Of a DNA stretch of 64,000 nt, positions 1-13,090 are shown in pieces; the stretch's first letter is position 1, and each line of letters opens with the position of its first letter. Where the stretch lies: assembly GCA_028023455.1 (NCBI GenBank), contig JAQFVV010006623.1, positions 151,501 through 215,500 on the forward strand, read 5' to 3'. Position numbers and translations under genes: made by a program. The notes below the pieces were generated by a model. It did no database searches. It was not told the DNA's origin and was given only the letters and a program-made list of their open reading frames with translations. Source of the stretch: Epiperipatus broadwayi. Lineage: Eukaryota > Onychophora > Udeonychophora > Euonychophora > Peripatidae.

Positions 1-2750
1 ATGGTTGCTGTGAGATTAAGAATATTTTTGATTAATATATAATCATACGAATGTACAACAGAGATTGAATAACAATGAAGTTATATAATAATAATAAGTT
101 TAATAAATTTTAATGTGGCTAAATTGACACAATTAAACTATATAAATTGTTTGATTTACCTATTTAATTATTCAATATGACTGTTTGAGAAAATTCCCAA
201 GTTTGATATAATTTAAAATTATATAAATGTAAAATCAAAGTTGAATATTTGGGTAACAAATAATAAAGCTTTTTTTTTTTTTTTAAATGTTTAAGAAGAC
301 AACAGTAAATTGACAAATAGTCTTATAGTGTAGAAACTTAGGTGATTAGTGAAGTAAAAATATCAAGGAATTTTGTGATGGATTCAGAGGAAATAAAATA
401 GATATGCTAGATTGTTATAATCTTAATTAAAATATTTTATCAGAACTTTTTGTTGAAATACTTTGATGATTTTGAAACAGTTTTGTTAAATAATAAATCA
501 TGCTCCATTTTGTTGATGTTCTCAAATCATTTTTACAGCTTGATTTAAAAAGTGCTATTAGAAAAAATTGTTATTAAGTCATTCCAATAAAAAGAATGGG
601 CTTTGTCTTGTAGAACAAAAGTATAATTTTCTATAAAGTCAAAATATTTTTTTTTTTTATATTCCCCTTCAGATAATTGCAATGGTCAGACTTTTTAAAT
701 TATAAAACATTATCTTTCCAGAACCAATATTTGTTCACATAAGGATTCCACAGACTCTAGTAGTATGGTAAATGGTTCAAGTATACAGTTGCCAACAGAA
801 ACTTATTGTTTGTAAGAATAGGATCTAGCATTTTTTTCTTCTTGAGTCTCATATTTAACACTTGTTTAAAATATTCCATATCAGACAATGAAAGAAATGG
901 TATGCTTCATCTCCCTCGTTATCTTTATTAAACCAAGATTTATAATCAAGCACAGCTATACCATTTCTAATTCTGTGTTATTTATTTGACACCTCATAAG
1001 TTTCACATTTTGATGTGTTATTCAAACACAGGTTGAGAGAGTTCCAGTTTTAACTAAGATATTGTACTGTAATTCAACAAACTGAAAATTATTTTTCAGG
1101 GTATTTGTTTTGAATAGCTTTAACTTTTTCAATATCAGGTTGTTGTATTTTTTTTTGTACTCTTAGTTTTATCATTTGTTTTTACTGGAAAAAAATGCTT
1201 TTTACCTTCCAAATATAAGACAGCTAACGTCATTGCTATTGTACAAATTATTAATCTTTTCAATTATAGATTTTTTTAAAAAAATTTTCCAGACTTTGGA
1301 TTTGGTTTTGCATATATATATATTTTTTAAATTAAAGCTCTTTGTGTTCTTGTTATTCTGTTGCTAACAGAATCTTTTTTTTTTTTTTAACACATCCAGA
1401 TTTTTTGGTAACGTTGTTAAAATTTGGACTTTTTCACTCTCATTTAGGTTTTCATATTGAAACTTTTCTTTCAACTGATTTAGTATTTCACAATCAGAAT
1501 ATTTTCCATGATTTTTAATATGTATTTTTGCTTATCTAATAGTATATGTCTCTATCAAACATTTTTTTTTATTGTAGTATAATAGTCAATGTAACCTTTT
1601 CTTAATTATAGATGACTCATCAAGACAATCGAAAGATTTATAGAAGTAGACTTAACTAATATTTAAGTTCATCTGTTCTTTAGCTTTTTGATTAAGCTAT
1701 ATGTCTTCATATATTAAACTATTACAAGATTCATTTATTGCTGTCAGATATCATAAATTTTCATATTCTTGTTAGTAATGTGAAACAACACATCCCTTTT
1801 GAAACAGATATGAAACTTGTTTTAGCATTTTAGTATACCTCTCTTTGTTAAATGACTTAACAATAAGAAAATCTTAGCTGTTTTACTTATATTTTCATCC
1901 ATAGTGGATTTCAAATACCTTCATTTAATACTATTTGTATGCATATACTATATAGATCTATTATGTTTATACTGTACAAACTTAAAAATAATTAATTTTT
2001 TTTAAAAAAAGACAATATAATTTGCCTAGCAAATTCATTTTAAGGAAACCAAAATTAAAACTTGTTGCTGACCCAGTATCTAGACTTCCAGGCTGGTTCA
2101 CATTCATTATGCATTATTGCTAATATTCTAACTTGTGAATTTTTTCCCCCAAACTCTTAATGCGTGAAATTTTGCTAATCATATCTCTTTTAACTTTGTT
2201 AAAATGTTTCTAATATTACAAAAGAAAAGATTTTTTTATATTTATTTTTGATAAGTGTAATGGAACATACTTTCTATGTACATCAGATTCATAGCACTTG
2301 TGGATATGCTGCAGTATTTATGAAAGGAATTCCAATTATTTAAATTTAAATATTCTATTTATTCGACAATTGGATACTACTTTTTGTTAATGACGTGGTT
2401 GTTGCCAGAGATATATCATATCTCTCATAATTTCACTTTTAAATTAAATTTTGGTTTCACAATCTTTTTTATAAAAAAAATTGCATCTTTCCTTTATAAT
2501 TGCACAATAAAACTTTCACAAATGAGGCCAAAATACCGATAGTTTTAATTTTTTTTTTTTTTTTTCAAAATTTTTTAATTTAGTTTGTGAGAAATTCATT
2601 GTCAAAATTTATATTAATAGCTTCATTATCTGTGCGCAGAGCACATATATATATTAATTTATTTCAAACGCTAATGAAGTAAAATGCTAACTATTTCAAT
2701 AAATGATCCTGAAATTAAAAAGTTAAAAAATAGGGATGTTACACAACAAA
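1..2750. other. AT-rich sequence without a supported gene
   Basis: This stretch is AT-rich with many homopolymer runs of A or T. No open frame in it resembles a protein. The minus strand between about 700 and 1130 reads like heavily decayed coding sequence, with protein-like stretches broken by several stops, but I could not assign it to a family. If NDUFS5 has a 5' untranslated exon and promoter, they should lie in this stretch or the next one, but no exon could be picked out. Confidence 0.5.
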
Positions 2751-2754
2751 ATCC

Positions 2755-4760
2755 AGAATTTTGGCAAATTATACCAAGGCTGATCTAGATGAGGGGTTGA
2801 GACCTCGAGTCAGATCGCAGCTCCTTCACCAACACTCCATGACTTACTACCCAATGAATGACATATATGAGGCTACACTCGTAGTTTCTTAGTCCGTGTG
2901 CCGGCAGTAACAAAGGATGGAGCAAGAGACTCGGGGGGGGGGAATATTAACTAAATTACTATACTTTAAATAAACACACACACCTACAGCTGGTTAGGTA
3001 ATGCATATATCAATAATTAACACTAATATTAAGAAATTTAACTAAAATTTAGGATGGATTACGAATGATACACAACAGTTATTATAATTTAATATGTTTT
3101 AATTAATAAATATAAATTAAATAAACGAGTTCATTGAAGGACACACGCAGGTGAAACACTGATGAGCGAGTTTGACAATAGTATCTCATCTGAAGCACTA
3201 TATGAAAAGAGTTTGTTACAATTTTAATAATCTACGTTTTCTAATCATGCCCTAATTTTACTACGCATCTGTGCAAGAATGATGATTTATCACTAGAATA
3301 TTTAGTAAAATATTATTTAACAATACATAATGAGCTGCAATAGGCTGTCTATGCAGATTATATATGTACAAATCAGATTACATATTCAGATCAATGCTGA
3401 AATATTACATTACATTATGGAGGGATGAACTGGAGCTTTGTAGTATGACTTCAGATACTACTGCATTATATATATATATATATTACTAGAGATGTGTGCG
3501 TCTCTAATATGTAGTTACTCTGGATTCAGTATCAAGTACTTGGTTCCCGTGGACCATACAACTTGTGAATAAACTGAACACATAATTCGGTGATTAGAGC
3601 AGCATATAAACCATCTGGATCCTCCTGTTCCAGTTCTAAACGAGCTGTCCGAACTAAGGAGATGGGGTGGCCATTAAAACCAGAAGCCCATTCATATAAG
3701 AAGAAACATACAGCAAGGCGAAAATGTATGTATGTGCTTCCTAAAGACATTCGCCACGCTAAATACAATATCAATTAATAACTAAAAGTACGCAAAATTC
3801 TATTTTTTTTCCCGTGAAACTACCATACGCCAGTTCATTAATTAGCATTCTTAAAACATGCTAAAAAGGAATACTTAAAGTAATCTTGAGTTCTTAATAA
3901 ATCTGCACAGTTTATAATATAGCTAAAAGGAGGGTTAAAGCATATCTGGGATTTAAGCAATACATATAATATGCTTTATAACTCATTCTTGCATTTATTA
4001 ACTAATTACTTTATTAACTTGCAAACCTAATTCTAATGACAATAATAATAATAATAAGCTAAACATAATAGCTTAATGAATATATTTATGGTTTCAGATC
4101 AGAGATTTATGTATGTGTGCTAAAGAACAACATTACTTAATTAAGAGAGAACCTCTCATCTTCCTTCTCAAACTTTATTCATAGAATGAATCTTCGTTCT
4201 GAACTGAGCATAGCATAAATTATAAAATAAATACATATAAAACAAAAAAGGAAGGCATGACTGCAGATTAGCATTAATAAAATAATAACTGAATAAGTTG
4301 TTATTTACAAATATTTAGAGTTTTGAAAGAAATAGGCAAGTTTACAGATATTATTTTAAAAGTTAAATTATAATTTACAAATTGAAATTAGCTTTTAGTT
4401 TATGAAAACAGTATTACAATTTAAGGTTTGTGCACGATTAATATTAGCTAGCTTAAGAGTTTTAGATATTCATTTATAAATTTATGAGAATTAATTTTAA
4501 AGAGCTCTGCGGGAAAAGTTGTTACTGCATCGTCATTGTTGAGGCTTCTGTAGCTGATCACCATCATTCTCGGCTGGGCTGATCCATTCTTGATGACTTC
4601 TTGGCAGTTTAACTGGTCTTTCCCCATTTTTTTTTATATATGACAGACCGATCTCTCGAAAGGAGAGCCGGTAAAGGTAGGGTCTTAACTACCAAACTCC
4701 CATTTTCGAGTCGGTCATAAACGACTGGCAGCAATTACACACCAAATATTACAAAAAGTG
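2755..4760. repeat. GC-richer block, probably an old repeat, with a G10 run and a terminal hairpin
   Basis: The base composition changes from very AT-rich flanks to a mixed composition at 2770-2945 and again at 4500-4750. A run of ten G lies at 2933-2942. The segment GTGCCGGCAG near 2898 recurs in the TGTAYCGGTC-type repeat at 31.8 kb, in both cases a short distance before a GAGAYTC motif. A hairpin at 4655-4672 (CTCTC, GAAA, GGAGAG) is bracketed by GACCGA and TCGGTC. This looks like an old non-coding retroelement or LTR, but no complete ends were found. A protein-like minus-strand frame lies inside it. Confidence 0.3.
3532..3761 (-). CDS. candidate exon of an unidentified protein
   Basis: The minus strand has an open frame whose last 73 or so codons look like real protein: mixed hydrophobic and charged residues, a segment YEWASGFNGHPISLVRTA, then LELEQEDPDGLYAALITE, ending HKLYGPREPST and a stop. 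A possible splice acceptor (TATTGTATTTAG) lies just upstream in the minus sense, so the frame could be a terminal exon entering at about 3761. The plus-strand frame over the same bases is rich in S and K and looks like its antisense shadow. I do not recognise the protein. It may be the last exon of a host gene on the opposite strand to NDUFS5, or a fragment carried by the surrounding repeat. Homology is unverified. Confidence 0.3.
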
Positions 4761-5981
4761 AAACCCCCTACACAAAATTTAATGTTATTTATACCAAGAA
4801 AATCGGTAATTTGAGTGTCCTGTTTACAACTTTTTACAAAATTTTATTCAGTAATTTATAATCCATAAAATGAAACCTTTGATCATTTTCTTGGCTAAAA
4901 CAATAACGGTTAAACAGGTCACTCTTTGTTCCTAGTTTTTATTTTTAAAAGACATTAAAATTTTGACTCCAAGTTTGATTAATTACTTGCAGGTGATTTT
5001 CTAAGAATTACAACTTTTTATAAAAACAGATAACTTTTTTTTTTAAAGAGTTTAAGTTCGTAAACATTTTAGTATATATGTATGTGGGATCACCACAGGA
5101 ATTGAAATTTATGTACAAATGTCTTTAAATAAAGAGTTTTTAACTAAGAATAATGCAACTTTAAATTAATTTAAGAGTTGTAATGCTTTTAAATCTATTG
5201 CATTACTGCTTGTTTCGCATATATATATGTAGATAGTTATACACAACAATGTTCACGCACTTAATTTAAAGTATATTTTATTAAATTTATAACTGCATAT
5301 ACATTATACACATACGGACATTAATATGGTTATTGGATGTGCACACCTATATGAATACACGCACATTTAAATATACATTATTTCATATAAAATAAATTAT
5401 TAGAAGCTTATATACGTGAACTGGGATGGGTTGGCTAAATAATACCGTTTCAATATGAAAACCTAAAAACACAAGCTACAATTTGGTACTTTCTATTTTA
5501 GCTTGAGAAATTATTTGTGTAATTGTATATGAGCATAAAATTATGATTTTTTAAAGATTTAAAAAAGCTGTAACTTTAAAATTGCCTCAAATAGAATTTT
5601 CATTTTTTACTATCTGCAATAATATATTTTATATGTCAATTTTTTTAAAAAAATCCTAAATGAATAAGTTAAAAAAAGATTTAGTTTTGACCTATGAATT
5701 GTAAAATTTTCATGCATATGGTTGAAATTTCTTTGTTAAAGCTGAGTTATAAAATTGAAGAAAACCTTTAAACATTTTATATTAATTTTTAGGCATTTCT
5801 GAATGATTTATATATGTATTGTATGTATTATTATATTAATATAAGATGCATAATCATATATAGATGAAAAATTTAATAAATTATTTTTTCTACAATAGTA
5901 TAAAGTTTTTATTACTATGAATACTTATTCTAATATCTCTTGATTAATGTTTTTTTTTTCTTAATAAAATTTTTGATTTAG

Positions 5982-6167
5982 ATGTCAGTTCTTAGGAATC
6001 CAGTAAGTGATTTAACTGGTAATCTTTTAACCCATCAGCACTGTAAATGTGCAGACCTTGAGATTAACTTTGTAAGATGCATGGAAAATTATGGCATTCC
6101 TAGAGGATTTAGAGAATGCCATATTTTACGAGAGGATCTTAATGAGTGTCATAATCACATACTGCAG
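5982..6167 (+). CDS. NDUFS5: NADH dehydrogenase [ubiquinone] iron-sulfur protein 5, first coding exon
   Basis: NDUFS5 (ND-15 in flies) is an accessory subunit of mitochondrial complex I on the intermembrane-space side, imported and oxidised through the MIA40 route. This exon encodes residues 1-62. It carries the complete twin CX9C signature, C23-X9-C33 and C46-X9-C56, with one extra Cys at 21. The N-terminal PVSDLTGNLLTHQ and the stretch ENYGIPRGFREC agree with the insect form of the family. The ATG directly follows a polypyrimidine tract and TTTAG at 5980-5981, so the exon probably starts at the ATG and a 5' untranslated exon lies upstream. It ends CTGCAG/GTAAAA, a good donor in phase 0. Read on through the donor, the frame adds only lysine-rich intronic codons before a stop. 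With the second exon at 15313 the protein is 95 residues, the usual insect length of about 100. Confidence 0.9.
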
Positions 6168-6555
6168 GTAAAATTAAAGAAATATTTTAAAAACAATAAA
6201 ATATATAAGTATAAAAATACTTAGCTATAATTCCATAAAAAAAGCAGCTCTCTTTTATAGTCATTTCACTGAGCACATTGTGTTTGAAATATTAGTTAAA
6301 CGTGATAATTTAATTTTGTTATTATTATTCTGTACTTATCTATACATATACAAACACACAGAATAGTAAATTTTAAAATGTTTTCCTATTTTCAAATAGA
6401 GGCTGACTTATATTGCTTTTGTTAGTTATATTGTAATATTATGCTACTTGAACATGTTTTCTGCAGAAAGCCAGTCTAATTGAAATATAAGAGAACTTTA
6501 TTTATTATTTTATCATCTTAATGAAGGCTTATTCTTCTTACGAATATATATATAT

Positions 6556-9087
6556 TGTACCGGTCACATGTTACACACCAACAACCCAACCCACGGTCGG
6601 ATTCAAACCCAGTTAAACTAAAGAATTAAACCCAAGTCCAAACTGAATTCGAACCCAACTCACGAGCTCAAATCAAATCAATGGATAACATGTAGACGGC
6701 ACATGACTATGCACCAAGGAACTAGCTCAACGGATGATGATTTCTGAGACCCCTGATCTGACTACTAATGTACAATAAAATGACTACGGATATTTATAAA
6801 TCAATTCATATATATATGTTTGGGTTGCCAATACAGACAGCGAGCATTAATATTAAATCTAATTAATAACTAATGAAGAAAGTCAAAACCAAATATGTTA
6901 TATAATGTATTTAATAATACGTAAATATTTTTGTTCAAATTGTTTATGATTATCATTATATATTACCTCTAGTCTTTAGAGTATGAATTACAATAAATAA
7001 TGGCAGTCGTGCTCATATGCCAATAAGTAATACGCAAGTGTGGGAGAAATATATATGTCTATGCCCCGACAAGTAAATAAAGGTATTTTACTGGGAATGA
7101 AATTATGATTCTAATTTTATAGACGAAAGATGTGAGATTCATTTCCACACATCCATAAATCAATTCACAAAAAGCATGATAAATATTTAGGGCACAACTT
7201 TAATATTTAACAAAGAACTCGTTTAATTATAGATGAATATGAAGTTGTTTGACTTTAATAAAATCAATTCATTACGATTTATGAGCATGAGAGCGGGGCT
7301 TTATTGGAACTAAGAAGTAAACGGTACGAACGACTTACGCGCATTAAAAACAAATACGAAATATAATGGCTTGTTGGTGATTTAAGAAGTAGAAGGGCAG
7401 CTTATATTTTACAAGTCTTTTTGCCCTATAAAGAATCCTTGGAACACGGGAAAACCAGGCCAGGACATAGCCATGAACCTTTGGTGTTCCAAATATAATG
7501 AGCAAGGGAGGAAATGATTTCTGCCTATATCTTTAAAATGATAATATCACCGATGTGACAAGCCTACAAAGCAGGAGATGGCTCGTGTTAGCAACATTCA
7601 GAAAGTGATGATTCACTGATCATATTTAATTAAGAAAGCCCAAATTACATAAGGAGTGCTCTACGTAATGACCTGATCATGTCAGATTAAAATCATACGT
7701 GCGTAACACAATTATGAAATTCTAATACTTATATCCTAAATATCTTGCCTTCCCTGAATTTTAATATAAAATACAAAGATTAGAATATATTGATTTTATT
7801 TCCTTTATCAACCTTTAGCAAAACATTTTAATATTATCAATGAATAAATTTGTGAACTCAAAATAGCCGGGAGCAAAAGTTATAAAACGAGCTAATAATA
7901 ATTATCAGTTATTGGTAAAATATCAAACATTTAATAAATCCTTCAACTCGATAATTAATAGAACCATATTAAATTAGTTCTGATGGGCAATAAACTATAA
8001 AATCTAATACTATATTATTTTCATGAGGTAAGTCTAACGAAAGAAATTATTATCGAGTTGAAGTATTATTGGCATATAATCAAAAATAAATAATATTAAT
8101 AATCATTCAATAAATATATAATAAAGTTAGTTAAACAAACCGCCATCGTAAGAAAAGGAAAGTTAACAAAATATTAATTTTAAAGACTACAGATAAAAAT
8201 AGAGAATTACTATACAAATTAAGACATTATTAAATGAGAAGAGCTTTTAACAGTAGTTAATTTAAATGTGATTTAAAGTAAAGTTTAGAAACTGGCCAGA
8301 AAGTTGCGGTTCAAAAAAGAAAAATATTACCAATCCTTCCATGGTTTGTTCCTTAATTTACACGGCAGAGTCCGATTGGGTTGAGACAATAACGTAGGCG
8401 TGCTTTTTAACTTATATGAATAGCATTTGGATTGATTTCTTTAAGGTTTCGGCAGTTCATGATTGGTGTGGACAAATTTTAATTTGCAGCTACATTTGAA
8501 GATTTTGTGGGAACTTCAGAGTCCAGAAATCAGATTCTCGAAGTTAGCCACTCACCATGCTTAAAAGACTATAAAAATTCATAATTTAAATTGATGTAGC
8601 TTCAGGTAGCAATTCTTTAAAAAAATATGGCTTCCTCTTTCTTAAAACTTTTCCAAGCTATTTATACCTGTCCTGCAGTTTCCCACTCATTCTGACTCTG
8701 ATGCCTTCAGGCTAAAGCTTTTAGAATTATCACAAGTTAAAATTTTCGTTAATTGATTTCAGATCCATTCCTTCGATAAGACTTTCAAATCCATTAACTT
8801 TAAATTCATTTTCTATTTAGAAAATGAATTTGTAAATCTGAATAAACGATTTTAATTGAGAACCGTCCTTACATTTTAAATTATTATTTTTACTAATTAA
8901 TAAAAATTCCCCATTGTCTTTGGGAAAGGACGATCTGAAAACTTATCGAAAGAATGTAACTTTTAATCACAGAAATTTGAACAAACTGATAAAAGTAAAA
9001 ATAAAACATTCCAATGTAATGAAACTTTATAACGAATATATATATTCAACTATTTATAAATATATACGTACAATCCACGCAGTTACA
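6556..9087 (+). repeat. LTR-like non-coding repeat, TGTACCGGTC...GCAGTTACA
   Basis: The block starts TGTACCGGTC, the same ten-base start seen at 28456 and, with one change, at 31682. It ends at a GTTACA, which is complementary to TGTAAC-type starts, as expected for LTR ends (TG...CA). Composition alternates between GC-richer patches (6556-6790, 7270-7700, 8290-8880) and AT-rich filler, like the other members. No protein-coding remnant was seen. The flanks are TA-rich, so a target duplication cannot be judged. The right end is a best guess. Confidence 0.35.
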
Positions 9088-12000
9088 ATATATATGTTTT
9101 CATGAATAATTATATCATGAAGTTATTAATAATATTAGTTAGTTTAAATATAAAATAATTGTTTTTGATAAATGTTTAAATAATACTCTATTTTAATCGA
9201 AATTAGCGTGTATTGAATGTATAAAGCCCCATTACATTCGGAAATTCACTGTTAGTGATAGAGTTTGAAGTAGCTAAAGGTGAGATCTCATGAAGCTCGG
9301 ATCAAACTTAGATCCGACCGCTTCAATATATGTATGTTCAACTTTATTCAGAAACAATACGGGTAATTGGTTCCTCAAAATTTCTTGTAAATCAAGAATC
9401 TCATTAAAAAAATAAGTAATTGTAATGATTTTTTATGATAAAAAATAAAATTTTCAAAGATGCAAAATATCCCATAAATATTTAATATTTTTGATAATAA
9501 AAAATGCTTAAAATCGAAAAAATGATAATGGATAAAATTTTTACCAAGCTATTATTAACAAAAAAACAACACTAAACTATATGTGTTTAAAAAATAATGT
9601 AGATCATCAGATAATGTTTTACATTCTGTAAACTGTAATGGATTATAGACCTATTTCATTCAATTGCTAATTGTAAATATATTGTATTAACAGAATAATT
9701 GATGTATAGCTAATGGATCACAAAACTAACTTCATCTTCTAATCTATGATATCCCTTTCAAAAGATTTTTATTATGAAAATGAGCGTGGCTTCTGCCACA
9801 AGAGGCTCATCAATAATTTTAACAATGACATATTTGTTTGTATGTGATTATTCCATGTGGAGATAATCCATTATTTTAACAGTTTTGAACTTCATCATTT
9901 GTATAAATTGCAGCTGTTTAAAAATTCCAGAAAATCGCAGTTTTGCACCCATAAAAAAGTACACAATGAAATTACAGATTATTTCTTACGTTTTCATATA
10001 ATAAATAATATTTTTAATTTTTTTGTTTGTTTTTTTTTTAATTTCAAGATCATTTATTTACTAGAATTTTTGACTTTGAATTTTTCACAAATGTAAATAT
10101 TAAAAATTTTAGGGGAAAAATATATATAAACTTACATATATATCTTGGCCAATTTTTGAGGTTTCATTATAGGATCACAAAAAGTTCATATTTTTATTCT
10201 TGTGACTGACAGATTTGAAAAAAAAAATTCTACTCTTTATATTTTAAAAACAAAAGCTCTTTAAAATATACATCAATATGAAAGTTATTTTGGAATCACG
10301 GTTAAGTGAAATTTCTGTGCCACAGTCCATGGTAAAGAAAAATATAATAGTTTAGGGAAACTAAAAAGCAAAGGCAAGTCAGTAGTTATCCTGCGAAAAG
10401 CAAATTAAGTCAATTATTTACATAAGTTTAATATTGACTCGGTAGAGCTTTTTTCTTTCTCAATAAAAAAAACAACACAAAGAAAAAGAGAGAATGCTTT
10501 TAAAATGTTTTTTAGTTCCACATCCATTGTTAGATACTGAGAAGTTCCATTATTAATTAACAGAAGTAAATGGATTTAGTGATGTGAATGCAATGTTTAT
10601 TGGTGGCTTGGTATAATTTTGCCTAAAAAACTACATAAGTAAGATGATGGAATTGGAAATTCTTCTATTCCAAAAGTTTTGATTTTTTCTTTGTGTACCC
10701 AAGAAATGTGTTAATAAACTTGAAGTGTTCTTAATTTGGTAAATCCCAAATGTCTTCATGGTTGCAGTTGCTATTTAAAGTTATTTTACACAGTACAATT
10801 GAGATTGTTCACATAGAATATCTTGTGATAAGCATGCTATGTTAAGAATATTTTTAAACGAGATATATAGACAAAAATAAAAGTTATATGAATGTTGCAT
10901 ACAAGGAGTTAATTGTTTTTCCAATTCCCCTACTCTGATTTGTCATTAAATTTACTTAGCTTACTTTGATTAAAAATAGAATGATCTGCCAAATTATTTG
11001 AAAAATTGAATTTAAATTTTAATTTGTCATTCATGTTTTTGATTTAATAATTTTAAAAAATACGATTCCTTTCTGATGTCCCAATGAAATTTTTCATAAC
11101 TGATTCCAAGATATATATATTTCATGTTTGAGAGCCCTCCCACCCCCAATTTTATAAATTAATAATTTTGAAATTAAAAGTGTAAAAACTGGCTAGCTAT
11201 ATTACATATCACATGAAAATTTTATAAATCTACAATTGGGTACTTTTTGTAGCCTTCTATCTCAAATCTAGTTTGTCTAATCAGTCCTTAAGTAATTGCA
11301 TATGCAAAATTGTTATTTTTTTTTTTTTGAGCTGTAAATAACTTCTAAACTACATCAGGTAAAAATTGTAAATTTTGGATTTCATTATTTTTTATGATAC
11401 ATTTAGTGAGCCAAAATTGAAAATAGTCAATTTTTTTGATTAGATCTCTTGACTTGGGGTACATAATTTGCCTTTATTATGCATTCTGACTGATCTGAGA
11501 TTGCAAATTTTCTATACTGTTATCAGTTTTATAATTACAGCAAATGTATTTTAAGAAAAACCTGTTTACTATTGAAGCTGGAAATATAGTACATATTTCT
11601 GCTTCACCTAGTGCCAATGTCATCAGCACTAGTATGGGTTTGAACCCAGTCTTGTATATTAACTGACACCCATTTCATAATAGGTGGTAGTATATTTATA
11701 ATCAATATTATAATCTTTTATCTAATTTACATTTCATTAATTTATATTTCATGATTAAAACTAACCTTTTTATAATAGTTTCTTTATTTTATAATATTTG
11801 TAGAAAATGTATATTGGGTTATTTTTATTAAATTGGCATGGAGTAAATAATTGAATCCTAGATATCTATAAAATGTTACAAATTTTTTAAATTCTTTTAT
11901 TAAAGTTCATTTTTCTTCAATTAATCATTTTGGTAACATTTTATATTTATCTTTTGATATATGTATACATTAAAAGATCAATTATGTAAACAATTTAATA

Positions 12001-12189
12001 TTTGTAAGGAATATTTTGTAAATTTGTATTTATGTTTTATATCAGATTTGTCATCATATTATTTATAGAATGTACCAAATTCCTAAAAATTTTGCGAATA
12101 AAATTTACATTTTCTCGAATCTAAATCTTAATTAAATAGGTTTTGTTAATACAATGACTGATGAACTTAATCATGCTTGTTGCTGTTTT

Positions 12190-13090
12190 CTTTTAATTAG
12201 CAAAAATGAACCCTTGGGGCATGTTTAATGCCAGATTGTAGATTTCCCGCCCAGGCAGATGCTGACCACAGAGAAAGTCACCAGCAAACGTCATGTAGAT
12301 TGAATCCTATAGATAAGACCAGATCAGATAAATAGTAGAAAATTTTGATAAGAAGATTATTGAAGAACAGTTCTCAGAAGAGAGTATTTGTAGTACATTG
12401 TATCTAAAGAATGAGAGGGTAAAAAGATTGGCCGTTTGCTTTTCGCAGCTCTGTTCCACCAGCTCATCGCAATGCCATTCCAGTGCTCTCAACACCTAGC
12501 CCGAGACTACTGTATCAAGGAAGGCTGCTAAATGATCTGATTTTATAACTGCCTGTTTCAAGCCATGTAACGTCTACCGTTTGGTTGAGGTAACCCCCAA
12601 TTTGCCGCAAGCCTCTGATTCTAGCTTATGTTTTCTAAATCACCATAGCTTCAGATCAGACCTCACAGGCCATGTATAGGGTGGCATGCCCTCACAATGG
12701 ATGCAAAGCTTTCATACTATGGTGAAATCAGATCCACCATAGCTACTAGGTTGTCACAGCACAAGTATAGATATAATGTCACATACTAACCCAGAATGGA
12801 CTTCAATTTTTGCACAACATCAAAAAGTATGAGGACACGAGTTTGAACTCACATCTGCAAAATTTTTTTGTACTGAAAGGCATGATGTTAAGCGTAAGGT
12901 AAAGAAGGCTTACTTTATAGCAGAGGACTCCTTCGCCATTAATCATAAAGAAGCATGTTTTGCTATATCAAAAAGATGGTCTAATTGACTCGTTTGCATA
13001 TTATACTGATAGAATGATTTCAACGAATGAGTCAGAACTGGCTATGATTATGAGAAGTACAGTTTTTCGAAAGCGCTCAGCCATTTTAAT
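12190..13090. other. GC-richer unassigned block in the NDUFS5 intron
   Basis: This is about 900 bases of mixed composition inside very AT-rich intron. A minus-strand frame at 12307-12495 reads partly protein-like (ALEWHCDELVEQ) but could not be matched to a family. A GAGTTTGAACTC palindrome near 12840 resembles a pol III B box, but no A box at proper spacing was convincing. It is probably an old transposon or SINE-containing insertion. Confidence 0.3.

Noticed and set aside
700-1130. Minus-strand decayed coding sequence, possibly a transposase
   Set aside because: Protein-like stretches are short and broken by many stops, and no family motif was clear enough to name.
11630-11690. tRNA gene suggested by GGGTTTGAACCCA
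   Set aside because: No acceptor, D or anticodon stems could be paired at the right distances on either strand; at most a SINE relic.
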